Shown piece after piece: positions 54,696-62,948 of a stretch of 64,000 nt of DNA (the stretch's first letter is position 1; every line of letters starts with the position of its first letter). A program made the translations under genes and the position numbers. Source of the stretch: Gelidibacter salicanalis. Lineage in GTDB: Bacteria > Bacteroidota > Bacteroidia > Flavobacteriales > Flavobacteriaceae. The stretch spans positions 1-64,000 of the forward strand of contig NZ_JAEHJZ010000046.1 in assembly GCF_016469035.1 (NCBI RefSeq). The letters are read 5' to 3'. The notes under the pieces were generated by a model. It did not search any database and was not told where the DNA came from. It worked only from the letters and a program-made list of their open reading frames with translations.

Positions 54696-55646
54696 ATGAA
54701 ACTACAAACCCAAATCCCACTCCACAAAAGGACTGATAAGCTTATCAACTATCAGTCTAAACTGTTGTTATTGGGATCGTGTTTTGTGGAAAATATGGGA
54801 CAAAAGCTAAAGTACTTTAAATTTCAAGCCACTCAAAATCCATTTGGCGTATTGTTTCACCCTCAAGCGATCGAAACCCTTGTTTTGAGAGCTTTTCAGG
54901 ATAAAAAGTATGTGGAAGACGAGGTTTTTTTTCACAATGAACAATGGCATTGTTATGATGCCCACTCTCAATTGAGCAACAGTTCTAAATCAGAAGTGCT
55001 CAATCAGTTAAACACACAACTCGAAACTACAAAGCTGCTGTTAAATGAAGCGAGCCATGTAGTTATTACTTTAGGAACTGCTTGGGTTTATAAGCAAAAG
55101 TCTACTGACATAACGGTAGCAAATTGTCACAAAGTACCGCAAGTTAATTTCCAAAAAGAATTGTTATCAGTAAAGGAGATCGTTGAGACGCTTCAGGTGA
55201 TCCTTGAAGCAATTAGAACTTTAAATCCGGCTGCTATTGTCATCTTCACAGTATCTCCTATTCGGCATCTTAAAGATGGTTATGTTGAAAACACACGAAG
55301 TAAGGCCCATTTAATCTCATCAGTTCATGAAGTCGTTTCGGAAGCACATAACAATTGTTATTTCCCGTCCTATGAAATTATGATGGACGAACTCAGAGAC
55401 TACCGCTTTTATGCAGAAGACATGCTGCATCCAAATGCTACAGCCATCAATTATATTTGGGAGAAATTTCAGAAGGTTTGGATCTCTGACGAAGCTTTAG
55501 AGATTATGTCTGAAGTTGACACTATTCAAAAAGGACTTTTGCATCGACCATTTAACCCAGATTCAGAGGGACATCTTAATTTTCTTAAACAGCTTGAGCT
55601 CAGAAAAGAAAATGTCAAATCTAGAATTCAACATATTCGTTTTTAA
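54696..55646 (+). CDS. GSCFA-domain protein
   Basis: 316 residues of the GSCFA family, named for the motif seen here as LLLGSCFVENMG (residues 25-36). Further family segments: ATQNPFGVLFHP, VVITLGTAWVY, IVIFTVSPIRHLKDG and the AEDMLHPNATAINYIW near 245. The fold resembles SGNH hydrolases, with S28 as candidate nucleophile and the D/H pair in DMLHPN, so an esterase acting on a surface polymer is inferred. It is preceded by a CACCTTTG box that is one base off consensus. Confidence 0.85.
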   Translation: MKLQTQIPLHKRTDKLINYQSKLLLLGSCFVENMGQKLKYFKFQATQNPFGVLFHPQAIETLVLRAFQDKKYVEDEVFFHNEQWHCYDAHSQLSNSSKSEVLNQLNTQLETTKLLLNEASHVVITLGTAWVYKQKSTDITVANCHKVPQVNFQKELLSVKEIVETLQVILEAIRTLNPAAIVIFTVSPIRHLKDGYVENTRSKAHLISSVHEVVSEAHNNCYFPSYEIMMDELRDYRFYAEDMLHPNATAINYIWEKFQKVWISDEALEIMSEVDTIQKGLLHRPFNPDSEGHLNFLKQLELRKENVKSRIQHIRF

Positions 55647-55839
55647 ACTTGACAAAACAGTTTTGGTTAATTGAAGGAAGTCTCTCAACGCTCTAATTTA
55701 TAGTATTTTGTAAAGTCCGAATAAAAATGAATTGCATTTGTTAGAAAAGACGCTTAGCCCTTGATTATAGTTTTTTAACGATAAAATACTGACAAATACA
55801 TATTTATAATTATATTAGATATGCTATTGATCAACTTTG

Positions 55840-55896
55840 AAAAAGCATCAGTAATCTGCAAAATTGAAACGTTTTGTTTATGTCTGATGCTTTTTT
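55840..55896. terminator. Bidirectional terminator between GSCFA gene and coaD
   Basis: AAAAAGCATCAG (55840-55851) and CTGATGCTTTTT (55884-55895) are exact inverted repeats with a 32-nt loop and T-runs on both strands. It separates two convergent genes. 55647-55839 contains no gene. Confidence 0.75.
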
Positions 55897-55929
55897 ATGG
55901 GATAAAGTGAAGCTGCGGATAGTTGTTTT

Positions 55930-56391
55930 TTATTCTTGATGAACCCTTACACTAGCGGGTACCAAGACGGTATAATCGCCATCATTTCTTATGACATCCC
56001 TAACGATTGAAGACGAAATATAAGAGGTGCTGGCCGCAGTTAGTAAAAAGACCGTTTCAATGCGGGACAGTTTTCTGTTGGTATGCGCAATAGCCTTTTC
56101 AAATTCAAAATCGGCTGGGTTGCGCAAACCTCTTAAAATAAATTGCGCATCAATTTCTTTGCAAAAATCGATGGTCAAGCCTTTATAGGTCACAACTTTA
56201 ACTTTAGGGTGATCTTTAAAGGCTTCTTTAATAAATTTCTGGCGCTCTTCTAAAGAGAACATATAGTTTTTATCAGCATTAAGGCCAATGGCAACCACCA
56301 CTTCATCAAACAATTTTAGCCCGCGACTAATAATATCAGCATGGCCTAGGGTAAGGGGGTCAAAAGACCCAGGAAAAAGTGCGCGTTTCAT
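55930..56391 (-). CDS. coaD: Phosphopantetheine adenylyltransferase
   Basis: 153 residues catalysing the penultimate step of CoA synthesis. PGSFDPLTLGHADII carries the HxGH-type nucleotidyltransferase motif (TLGH) at residues 16-19; RGLRNPADFEFE and TSYISSSIVRDV are the other family signatures. The length is typical. It lies 104 bp downstream of ddl on the same strand, and a TGTCATTCC repeat element sits between them. Confidence 0.97.
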   Translation of the reverse strand: MKRALFPGSFDPLTLGHADIISRGLKLFDEVVVAIGLNADKNYMFSLEERQKFIKEAFKDHPKVKVVTYKGLTIDFCKEIDAQFILRGLRNPADFEFEKAIAHTNRKLSRIETVFLLTAASTSYISSSIVRDVIRNDGDYTVLVPASVRVHQE

Positions 56392-56402
56392 TGATAAGCT
56401 TT

Positions 56403-56427
56403 TGTCATTCCATCGTAAGAGGGAATC
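56403..56427 (+). repeat. TGTCATTCC...GAGGGAATC element between ddl and coaD
   Basis: A single diverged copy of the element found as an array at 54251-54580 and as inverted copies at 47725-47749 and 47861-47885. It lies in the 104-bp gap upstream of coaD. Confidence 0.6.
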
Positions 56428-56495
56428 TTATGTTAGTTAGTAATTCAAATATACAATTCTTTTCCAGAAATTATTTTTGACAGCAATCGAAAGGG

Positions 56496-57473
56496 TTACA
56501 CTCTAAAGCACTCTTCAATTGCATTTCCAAACAACTCTGCCAAACTAATCCCAGCTACGGCAGCTTGCTGTGGTAAAATACTTGCTTTGGTCATACCAGG
56601 CACGGTATTGACCTCCAACAAATGTGGTTCACCATCCTTAAAAATAAATTCACTGCGGCTAAAGCCCTTCATTTTTAAAACCTCGTAGACCCGTTTGGCA
56701 ATGTCACGAACTTTTTCTTCTTGTTCGGTTGTCAATCGCGCTGGCGTGATTTCTTGAGATTGGCCTAAATATTTGGCCTGATAATCAAAAAAGTCATTAT
56801 TACTTACAATTTCGGTAATAGGGAGCACGGTCACTTCGCCTTTATACGTAATGACACCTACAGATACTTCAATACCATCTAAAAACGACTCAATAATCAC
56901 TTCGTCATCCTCTTTAAACGCGATTTCTAGAGCTTTTTTGAACTCTTCTTTTTTATAAACTTTACTGATTCCGAAACTGCTTCCCGCTTTGTTGGCTTTT
57001 ACAAAACAAGGCAACCCTACTTTGGCAATGATGGCATCTGCATCAATAGCATCGCCTAGATTGACATAAAAAGATTCCGCCGTCTGAATACCATACGGTT
57101 TTAAAGTGCTCAAACAATCGCGTTTATTAAATGTCAGCGCCGCTTGGTACATATTGCAGCTGGTTTGGGGGATGTTTACCAAATCTAAATAGGCTTGCAT
57201 AAATCCATCCTCTCCAGGCGTACCGTGAATAGCATTGAAAACGCAGTCAAATTTGATCTTTTCGCCATCAATGGTCACAGAAAAATCGTTTTTATCAATA
57301 GGATGTTCGTCATTATCAAGGTTTACATACACCCATTTATCTTTGAAAATGTGAATGCGATGTGCATTGTATTTAGAAGGATCAAGCGTTTCGTAAACCA
57401 CTTGTCCGCTATTGAGGGAGATTTCGAACTCACTCGAATACCCGCCCATGATGATGGCAATGTTTTTTTTCAT
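56496..57473 (-). CDS. ddl: D-alanine-D-alanine ligase
   Basis: 325 residues, ATP-grasp ligase making the D-Ala-D-Ala dipeptide for peptidoglycan. IAIIMGGYSSEFEISLNSG at the N-terminus, NAIHGTPGEDGFMQAYLD, PCFVKANKAGSSFGISKV and the metal site LLEVNTVPGMTKASILP are all typical. The gene is divergent from the PASTA gene and upstream of coaD. This coaD-ddl / PASTA-rluD arrangement is one I recall from other Flavobacteriaceae. Confidence 0.97.
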   Translation of the reverse strand: MKKNIAIIMGGYSSEFEISLNSGQVVYETLDPSKYNAHRIHIFKDKWVYVNLDNDEHPIDKNDFSVTIDGEKIKFDCVFNAIHGTPGEDGFMQAYLDLVNIPQTSCNMYQAALTFNKRDCLSTLKPYGIQTAESFYVNLGDAIDADAIIAKVGLPCFVKANKAGSSFGISKVYKKEEFKKALEIAFKEDDEVIIESFLDGIEVSVGVITYKGEVTVLPITEIVSNNDFFDYQAKYLGQSQEITPARLTTEQEEKVRDIAKRVYEVLKMKGFSRSEFIFKDGEPHLLEVNTVPGMTKASILPQQAAVAGISLAELFGNAIEECFRV

Positions 57474-57659
57474 CTCAATTTCCTACAGATGCAGGAATCG
57501 CATTAATAACGTTTATATTCATTTTAATGAGGACAGTAGCTTGTAATTCACAATAAAATAATAGTCAAACTATACCGTTTGATAGTCATGAATTGAAGCT
57601 GTATCTTCACAAACAAAAATATCACATTAAAAGCAAAAGAAAAAACGGTTGTGTTTTTA

Positions 57660-57667
57660 TATATTTG
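57660..57667 (+). promoter_or_regulatory. Promoter -7 box for the PASTA-rluD operon
   Basis: TATATTTG matches TAnnTTTG, ending 19 nt before the PASTA gene ATG at 57687. Confidence 0.55.
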
Positions 57668-57686
57668 CCACTTATAACTAACGTTC

Positions 57687-58250
57687 ATGAGTCTTATAAA
57701 ATTTTTAACGAGTAAAGTTTTTTGGATACAAATAGTACTGGCGGTCGTAGCAGTTGTGGTATTGAGTTTTTTAATGTTGAAATGGCTGGACTATCGCACC
57801 AATCACGGGAGCTTTGTCACGGTTCCTGATTTAGCAGGAAAGACCATAGAAACTGCCAAAATGGAAATTAACGACCATGATTTGACCATGGAAATTCAAG
57901 ATTCAGCCAATTACAACCCGAGTTACCCAAAATTCTCTGTTATTGAACAGTATCCAACAGCGGGAAGTCAGGTTAAAGAAAGCAGAAAAATATATTTAAT
58001 ACTCAATCCGTCAGGTTACCGTAAAGTAGAATTACCTGTGGTGGTTGGGCGTACCTTCCGCCAAGCCAAACCTACTTTAGAAGCCATTGGTTTTGAAGTG
58101 GGTAAAATATCTTATATTGATGATATTGGTAAAGATGAGGTACAATCCATTTCATTTGAAGGCAAATCGGTCAAAGCGGGCGATTTACTCCCGATGACCT
58201 CCAAAATTGATTTGGTTTTAGGAAATGGTAATAGAGGTCTAGACGAATAA
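57687..58250 (+). CDS. Membrane-anchored PASTA-domain protein without kinase
   Basis: 187 residues. One N-terminal membrane helix (about 12-32) and two PASTA domains (about 43-110: VTVPDLAGKTIETAK; about 113-182: VELPVVVGRTFRQAKPTL) facing the periplasm. PASTA domains bind muropeptides or beta-lactams in Ser/Thr kinases and penicillin-binding proteins; here neither partner is fused. It is divergent from ddl and overlaps rluD by one base, which suggests a role in cell-wall growth coupled to it by operon only. Confidence 0.9.
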   Translation: MSLIKFLTSKVFWIQIVLAVVAVVVLSFLMLKWLDYRTNHGSFVTVPDLAGKTIETAKMEINDHDLTMEIQDSANYNPSYPKFSVIEQYPTAGSQVKESRKIYLILNPSGYRKVELPVVVGRTFRQAKPTLEAIGFEVGKISYIDDIGKDEVQSISFEGKSVKAGDLLPMTSKIDLVLGNGNRGLDE

Positions 58251-59302
58251 TGATAGAAGATACCAACCCCAATTTAGACGAGCAGAATGATGATGAGCTG
58301 TATGAGCATTACGCTTTTACAGCCGTTAAAGGTCAAACACCACTGCGTATTGACAAATATTTAATGAATTTTATTGAAAACGCAACGCGTAATAAAATTC
58401 AGGCGGCTGCCAAAAACGGTAGTATTTATGTCAATGACCTTCCCGTAAAATCAAATTATAAGGTCAAGCCTTTTGATAAGATCCGTGTGCTTTTTGAGCA
58501 TCCGCCTTATGAATTTTTGCTGACGCCCGAAGACATTCCACTCAATATTGTGTATGAGGATGATGATTTGCTTGTGGTCAATAAAGAAGCGGGCATGGTG
58601 GTCCATCCTGGTCACGGGAATTATTCAGGCACTTTAATTAATGCCTTGACCTATCATTTTGAAAATCTACCAAACAACTCGAGTAACAGACCGGGCTTGG
58701 TGCATCGTATTGATAAGGATACTAGCGGACTTTTAGTCATTGCAAAAACGGAGGCTGCCATGGTGCACCTTTCTAAACAATTTTTCAATAAAACCAGCCA
58801 ACGCGAATATATTGCGATTGTTTGGGGTAATGTAGAAGTTGACGAAGGTACTATTGAAGGTAATATTGGCAGACACCCTAAAAACCGCTTGCAAAACACG
58901 GTGTATCTTGATGATGAGGCCGATAAAGGCAAGCCTGCCATTACCCATTATAAAGTGCTGGAACGCCTAGGCTATGTAACCTTGGTGTCCTGTAAATTGG
59001 AGACTGGCCGTACGCATCAAATTCGCGTGCATATGAAACATATTGGGCATACACTTTTTAATGATGCCCGCTACGGTGGCGAACGCATTTTAAAGGGAAC
59101 CACCTTTACGAAGTACAAACAATTTGTAGATAATTGTTTTAAAATTCTTCCCCGACAAGCCTTGCACGCTAAAACACTTGGTTTTGAACACCCTACTACG
59201 GGCAAGTTTATGAGTTTTGATTCTGAAGTGCCTCAGGACATTCAAAACTGTATTGAGAAGTGGCAGCATTACGCAAAACATAAGGATATGGAGCTAGAGT
59301 AA
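58250..59302 (+). CDS. Pseudouridine synthase RluD/RluA family
   Basis: 350 residues. An N-terminal S4 RNA-binding domain (about 30-90: LRIDKYLMNFIENATRNKIQ) is followed by the catalytic domain with the active-site Asp in VHRIDKDTSGLLVIAK and the family segment GRTHQIRVHMKHIGH. It modifies uridines in the large rRNA; RluD (23S 1911/1915/1917) is the most likely member, from the S4 domain and length. The ATG overlaps the PASTA stop. Confidence 0.93.
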   Translation: MIEDTNPNLDEQNDDELYEHYAFTAVKGQTPLRIDKYLMNFIENATRNKIQAAAKNGSIYVNDLPVKSNYKVKPFDKIRVLFEHPPYEFLLTPEDIPLNIVYEDDDLLVVNKEAGMVVHPGHGNYSGTLINALTYHFENLPNNSSNRPGLVHRIDKDTSGLLVIAKTEAAMVHLSKQFFNKTSQREYIAIVWGNVEVDEGTIEGNIGRHPKNRLQNTVYLDDEADKGKPAITHYKVLERLGYVTLVSCKLETGRTHQIRVHMKHIGHTLFNDARYGGERILKGTTFTKYKQFVDNCFKILPRQALHAKTLGFEHPTTGKFMSFDSEVPQDIQNCIEKWQHYAKHKDMELE

Positions 59303-59424
59303 ATGGCAATGTCTGTCATTTTTCAAAAAAAGGAAGCTAACTTTAATAGTAAGATAAGGAATTCAGGGCAGGACTTTTAGCTTAATATTAAGGGTTCTCT
59401 CTTGAACGTTCTCTTAAGTAGTTG

Positions 59425-59432
59425 TAACTTTG
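59425..59432 (+). promoter_or_regulatory. yaaA: Promoter -7 box for yaaA
   Basis: TAACTTTG matches TAnnTTTG and lies 55 nt before the preferred yaaA ATG at 59488. Confidence 0.55.
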
Positions 59433-59487
59433 TCAGTCAAATAAATGATAACCTCTTAATACGAAACCCGCTGTTGTGGGCGTTACT

Positions 59488-60246
59488 ATGAAACTTGTAC
59501 TATCTCCAGCAAAATCATTGGATTTTGAAACAAAATTACCCACAGAAAAACATACACAACCTGAATTTTTAAAACAATCAGAACGTTTAAATAAGTTGCT
59601 CAAAAGGAAATCTGTTAAAGCATTATCAGAACTTATGGGCATTTCTAAAGATTTGAGCCAGCTTAATTATGAACGCAATCAGGAATGGGAAGTACCCTTC
59701 ACAAAAAACAATGCCAGACCTGCTATATATGCCTTTAATGGCGATGTGTATAGAGGATTGGACGCTTCCACCATTCCTAAAAACAAAATAGATAAGGTTC
59801 AGGATACAGTTAGAATTCTTTCAGGATTGTATGGCATTTTAAAACCGTTGGATTTAATACAACCTTACCGTTTGGAAATGGGTACTCAAATGGGCGTCGG
59901 AAAGCATAAAAACCTATATGAGTTTTGGAAGAAAGACATCACTGAAGCGTTGAACAGTGAATTAGAGGTGGATGAAGTATTTCTTAATTTGGCCAGTGTT
60001 GAATATTTTAAGGCGGTAGATACAAAAGCCCTAAAAGTGCCTGTAGTAGATGTTGATTTTAAGGAATTGAAAAATGGCGACTATAAAACGATTGGCATTT
60101 ACGCGAAAGTAGCGCGTGGACTCATGACGCGTTATATCATTGACAATAATGTAGACAGTATTGAGGATTTAAAAGGCTTTGATTTAGAAAATTACAGATT
60201 TCATGAAAAGCTTTCCGAAGACAACAAATTGGTATTTACCAGATAA
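59488..60246 (+). CDS. yaaA: Peroxide stress protein YaaA (UPF0246)
   Basis: 252 residues from the ATG at 59488 (MKLVLSPAKSLDFE). An in-frame GTG four codons upstream is possible but adds only MGVT. Family segments AIYAFNGDVYRGLDA, ILSGLYGILKPLDLIQPYRLEMGT (in pieces) and FHEKLSEDNKLVFTR are present. In E. coli the homologue limits free iron during H2O2 stress and binds DNA. Flanked by rluD and the THX gene, with its own promoter box. Confidence 0.93.
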   Translation: MKLVLSPAKSLDFETKLPTEKHTQPEFLKQSERLNKLLKRKSVKALSELMGISKDLSQLNYERNQEWEVPFTKNNARPAIYAFNGDVYRGLDASTIPKNKIDKVQDTVRILSGLYGILKPLDLIQPYRLEMGTQMGVGKHKNLYEFWKKDITEALNSELEVDEVFLNLASVEYFKAVDTKALKVPVVDVDFKELKNGDYKTIGIYAKVARGLMTRYIIDNNVDSIEDLKGFDLENYRFHEKLSEDNKLVFTR

Positions 60247-60336
60247 AACAATATGGGCGCATTCCTAAATTTTATCGACAATTAAGATAATGTTTAGTGC
60301 AAAGACTCTTGAGAAAGGAATTCTAATTGAATCCAA

Positions 60337-60468
60337 TTATGGTTTAGATTTTTTATCTATGCTAATCTTTTCAAGTGTGGTTGGTCTTTTTTTAATGCGA
60401 GGGCGTCTCACACCGTAGCTACCACGTTGAATCTTTCCTCGTCTCGATTTTTTATCACCTTTTCCCAT
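60337..60468 (-). CDS. 30S ribosomal protein THX (bTHX)
   Basis: A 43-residue, very basic protein: MGKGDKKSRRGKIQRGSYGV, followed by RRPRIKKRP and a lysine-rich end. The GKGDKK start and the GxYG-xRP core match THX, a small protein bound in the head of the 30S subunit. The start codon is the ATG at 60466-60468 (minus strand) and the stop is at 60337-60339. It is antisense-oriented to its neighbours yaaA and the TPR protein and is easily missed because of its size. Confidence 0.9.
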   Translation of the reverse strand: MGKGDKKSRRGKIQRGSYGVRRPRIKKRPTTLEKISIDKKSKP

Positions 60469-60567
60469 GTTTTTTAAATTTAATGTTGTTAAATAAAGTA
60501 AACTTTAAGATACTTACTTTTTATAACTTCTAACCAATATATTTAGACTTTAATCATAATTTAACAG

Positions 60568-61290
60568 ATGTACTATTATTTTATTATTGCTTTTCAAGCC
60601 TTTTGTATTTACCATCTTTTCAAACACAAAAATTCCTTTTATTGGATTTTTGCAATCATCTTTTTGCCGCTTGTAGGCTGCATTGTATATTTGGTGACCC
60701 AAGTGTTTACAAAGCGCGATTCTGAGAAAATTCAGGATAACCTAACCACCATTATTGATCCCTCTAAGAAATTAAGAGATCTTGAACGGAAACTCGAATT
60801 CACGGACACCTATGAGAATAGAGTCAATCTTGCCGATGCCTATTTGGCCTCACATGCAGAAACCAAAGCCATTGAACATTATAAGATAGCGCTAGAAGAT
60901 AAAACGCAGAATGGTTTTTATGTTAAAACCCAAATGGCAAAAGCCTATTATAACACTAAAAATTTTGATCAGGTTATTGCCTTGGGTGAAATTTTAAAGG
61001 ATCATAAGGAATTTAATAAATCTGATGTGCCATTTTACTATGGAATGGCATTGGCAGAAAAAGGCAGGACCATAGAGGCGGAGGCGCAGTTGGAAACAAT
61101 GGACAGACCTTACTCCAATTACAATGAGCGTTTGGCCTTTGCTAAATTTTTACTGAGTATTGACAAGTCCAACGATGCAAAAGCACTATTGGATGAACTT
61201 CACGAGGAAATGCAAAACATGACCAAGATGAATTTACGGATTTATAAAACTACCATCCTTGAGGTTGAAAAACTAAGAGCCAAGGTCTAA
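60568..61290 (+). CDS. Membrane-anchored tetratricopeptide-repeat protein
   Basis: 240 residues. Two short hydrophobic helices at the N-terminus (about 2-17 and 25-46, YWIFAIIFLPLVGCIVYLV) resemble the phospholipase D N-terminal membrane domain. A helical region of about four TPR-like repeats follows (residues 80-230: YENRVNLADAYLASHAETKAIEHYKIAL in pieces, KAYYNTKNFDQVIALGEIL). A scaffold at the inner membrane is inferred. It is one base before the next gene's start, so cotranscribed with the UDG-like protein. Confidence 0.75.
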   Translation: MYYYFIIAFQAFCIYHLFKHKNSFYWIFAIIFLPLVGCIVYLVTQVFTKRDSEKIQDNLTTIIDPSKKLRDLERKLEFTDTYENRVNLADAYLASHAETKAIEHYKIALEDKTQNGFYVKTQMAKAYYNTKNFDQVIALGEILKDHKEFNKSDVPFYYGMALAEKGRTIEAEAQLETMDRPYSNYNERLAFAKFLLSIDKSNDAKALLDELHEEMQNMTKMNLRIYKTTILEVEKLRAKV

Positions 61291-61291
61291 A

Positions 61292-61972
61292 ATGTTCGTT
61301 CATCAGCATCCATATCCGCCGTTTATTAAAGAAGATACTACAAAACTTATTGTGGGTACCTTGCCACCACCTCGATTTTCAGTAGGAGCGTTGTTGGAAA
61401 AGGATGTCGATTTTTGTTATGGCAGTTATTTTAACTCGCTGTGGTTATTTATTGATAAAATTCACCAGCTCAATTTAAGATTTGATAATTCAGAAGAAGC
61501 TGTAATACAACGCAAAGAATTTTTAATCGCTAATAAAATTGGCATTTGTGATATTGTAGAAACTGCGGAACGTAAAAAAATTGATGCGTCAGATCTGGGC
61601 ATGACCAACATTGAATTACGGGATGTTGTCGGATATCTGCAAAACTATCCCAAGATTGATACCTTACTCTTTACCGGTGGCAATAGTAAAAACGGTCCGG
61701 AATATTTTTTTAGAAAACATTTAAAAACTTACGGATTAAAATTAAAAGTGGTTTCTAACGAGGTGCCTCGCATTCATGAGTTTGAACTTTCTAATACAAC
61801 ATCCGCAGAAAAATTAACGAGTAGAACCATCAAAACTGTGTCCCTAACCTCAGGTTCAGGTGCTGCCAATATTTCCATTAGCAGAATGCCTTTGTATCAA
61901 CATCTTAAGGCTAAAAACCCTAATTTCAACACCTTCGATTTTAGAGTGCTGCAGTACAGTGAGTTTATTTGA
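61292..61972 (+). CDS. Uracil-DNA glycosylase superfamily-like protein
   Basis: 226 residues. The N-terminal KLIVGTLPPPRF and CYGSYFNSLWLFIDKI resemble the GTxPP/GS and NxLW motifs of UDG-fold glycosylases such as TDG/MUG types. NKIGICDIVETAERKKIDASD fits the DVV-like motif and TLLFTGGNSKNGPEYFF the substrate-binding end. Catalysis by a classical Asp or Asn is not clear from the motifs alone. It may repair deaminated bases or act on other DNA lesions. It starts two bases after the TPR gene. Confidence 0.6.
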   Translation: MFVHQHPYPPFIKEDTTKLIVGTLPPPRFSVGALLEKDVDFCYGSYFNSLWLFIDKIHQLNLRFDNSEEAVIQRKEFLIANKIGICDIVETAERKKIDASDLGMTNIELRDVVGYLQNYPKIDTLLFTGGNSKNGPEYFFRKHLKTYGLKLKVVSNEVPRIHEFELSNTTSAEKLTSRTIKTVSLTSGSGAANISISRMPLYQHLKAKNPNFNTFDFRVLQYSEFI

Positions 61973-62083
61973 GTCAACAGCGCCTTTAAAAGTGTTAATT
62001 TACTTCAGCGCATTTTGTAAATTTAACACTAGCAATCAACCACTTTTAACTAACCTCTAATTTCTCATACAGGGAACAGTCCT

Positions 62084-62878
62084 ATGAAAAAAATTCTTCA
62101 AATAAGTAATGGGATTGCACTTGTGTCCACAATTATCATCAATTATCTTTCAAACACAGGATTGATAAATGACACCACCATAGGGGAGGTGTCTAATGAT
62201 TTCAATTCGTTATTTACTCCTGCAGGGTATGCCTTTGCTATTTGGGGGTTTATTTATTTGTTGTTGCTCGCTTTTATAGTATACCAAGGCAGAAGTTTGT
62301 TTGTTAAAGTTAGAAATGATGATTTTGTAGTGAAAATTGGATGGTGGTTTGTGGTGTCTTGCCTAGCAAATGCGGCATGGGTATTCTTATGGATTTACGG
62401 ATTTACTGGGTGGTCTTGCGTTTTTATATTTCTATTGTTGTTCTCTCTTATAAAAATTGTGATGAACAATGCCATGGAACTTTGGGATGCTCCAATTGCA
62501 GTCATCGCTTTTTTATGGTGGCCGTTTGTGTTTTATAGCGGTTGGGTTGCGGTAGCAAGTATCGTAAACGTAGCAGCATATTTGGTTAAAATTGGATGGG
62601 GAGGATTTGGAATGTCAGCTGTGGCTTGGACCATTTTGATGATCATCGTTGCTTTAATAATCAATCTGGTGATTACCTGGACGCGTAATATGCGAGAGTT
62701 TGCATTGGTAGGCGCATGGGCTCTTGTAGCTATAGCATACGCCAATTATGAAGAAACCATAATTATTACATATGTGGCAGGATTTGCAGCACTTATTTTG
62801 TTGATAAGCAGCTTGATGCACGGTTATAAAAATAAGGAAACCAGCCCTTTGGTAAAGTTGAAACAATATTTTCAGTAA
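62084..62878 (+). CDS. TspO/MBR-like membrane protein (tryptophan-rich)
   Basis: 264 residues with seven or more membrane helices and a high tryptophan content (AFAIWGFIYLLLLA, GWWFVVSCLANAAWVFLWIYG as two pieces, WWPFVFYSGWVAVASI). The WGxIY and ANxxWxFLW patterns match the tryptophan-rich sensory/translocator family, but the protein is longer than bacterial TspO (about 160), so it may be a related transporter. The substrate (tetrapyrroles in TspO) is inferred only. Confidence 0.7.
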   Translation: MKKILQISNGIALVSTIIINYLSNTGLINDTTIGEVSNDFNSLFTPAGYAFAIWGFIYLLLLAFIVYQGRSLFVKVRNDDFVVKIGWWFVVSCLANAAWVFLWIYGFTGWSCVFIFLLLFSLIKIVMNNAMELWDAPIAVIAFLWWPFVFYSGWVAVASIVNVAAYLVKIGWGGFGMSAVAWTILMIIVALIINLVITWTRNMREFALVGAWALVAIAYANYEETIIITYVAGFAALILLISSLMHGYKNKETSPLVKLKQYFQ

Positions 62879-62948
62879 CGGGCCTTGACATCACTTTAGT
62901 AGGTTTTAACAACTTCAATTGTGAGCAGATGAATGCCTGCTGTCAGAT

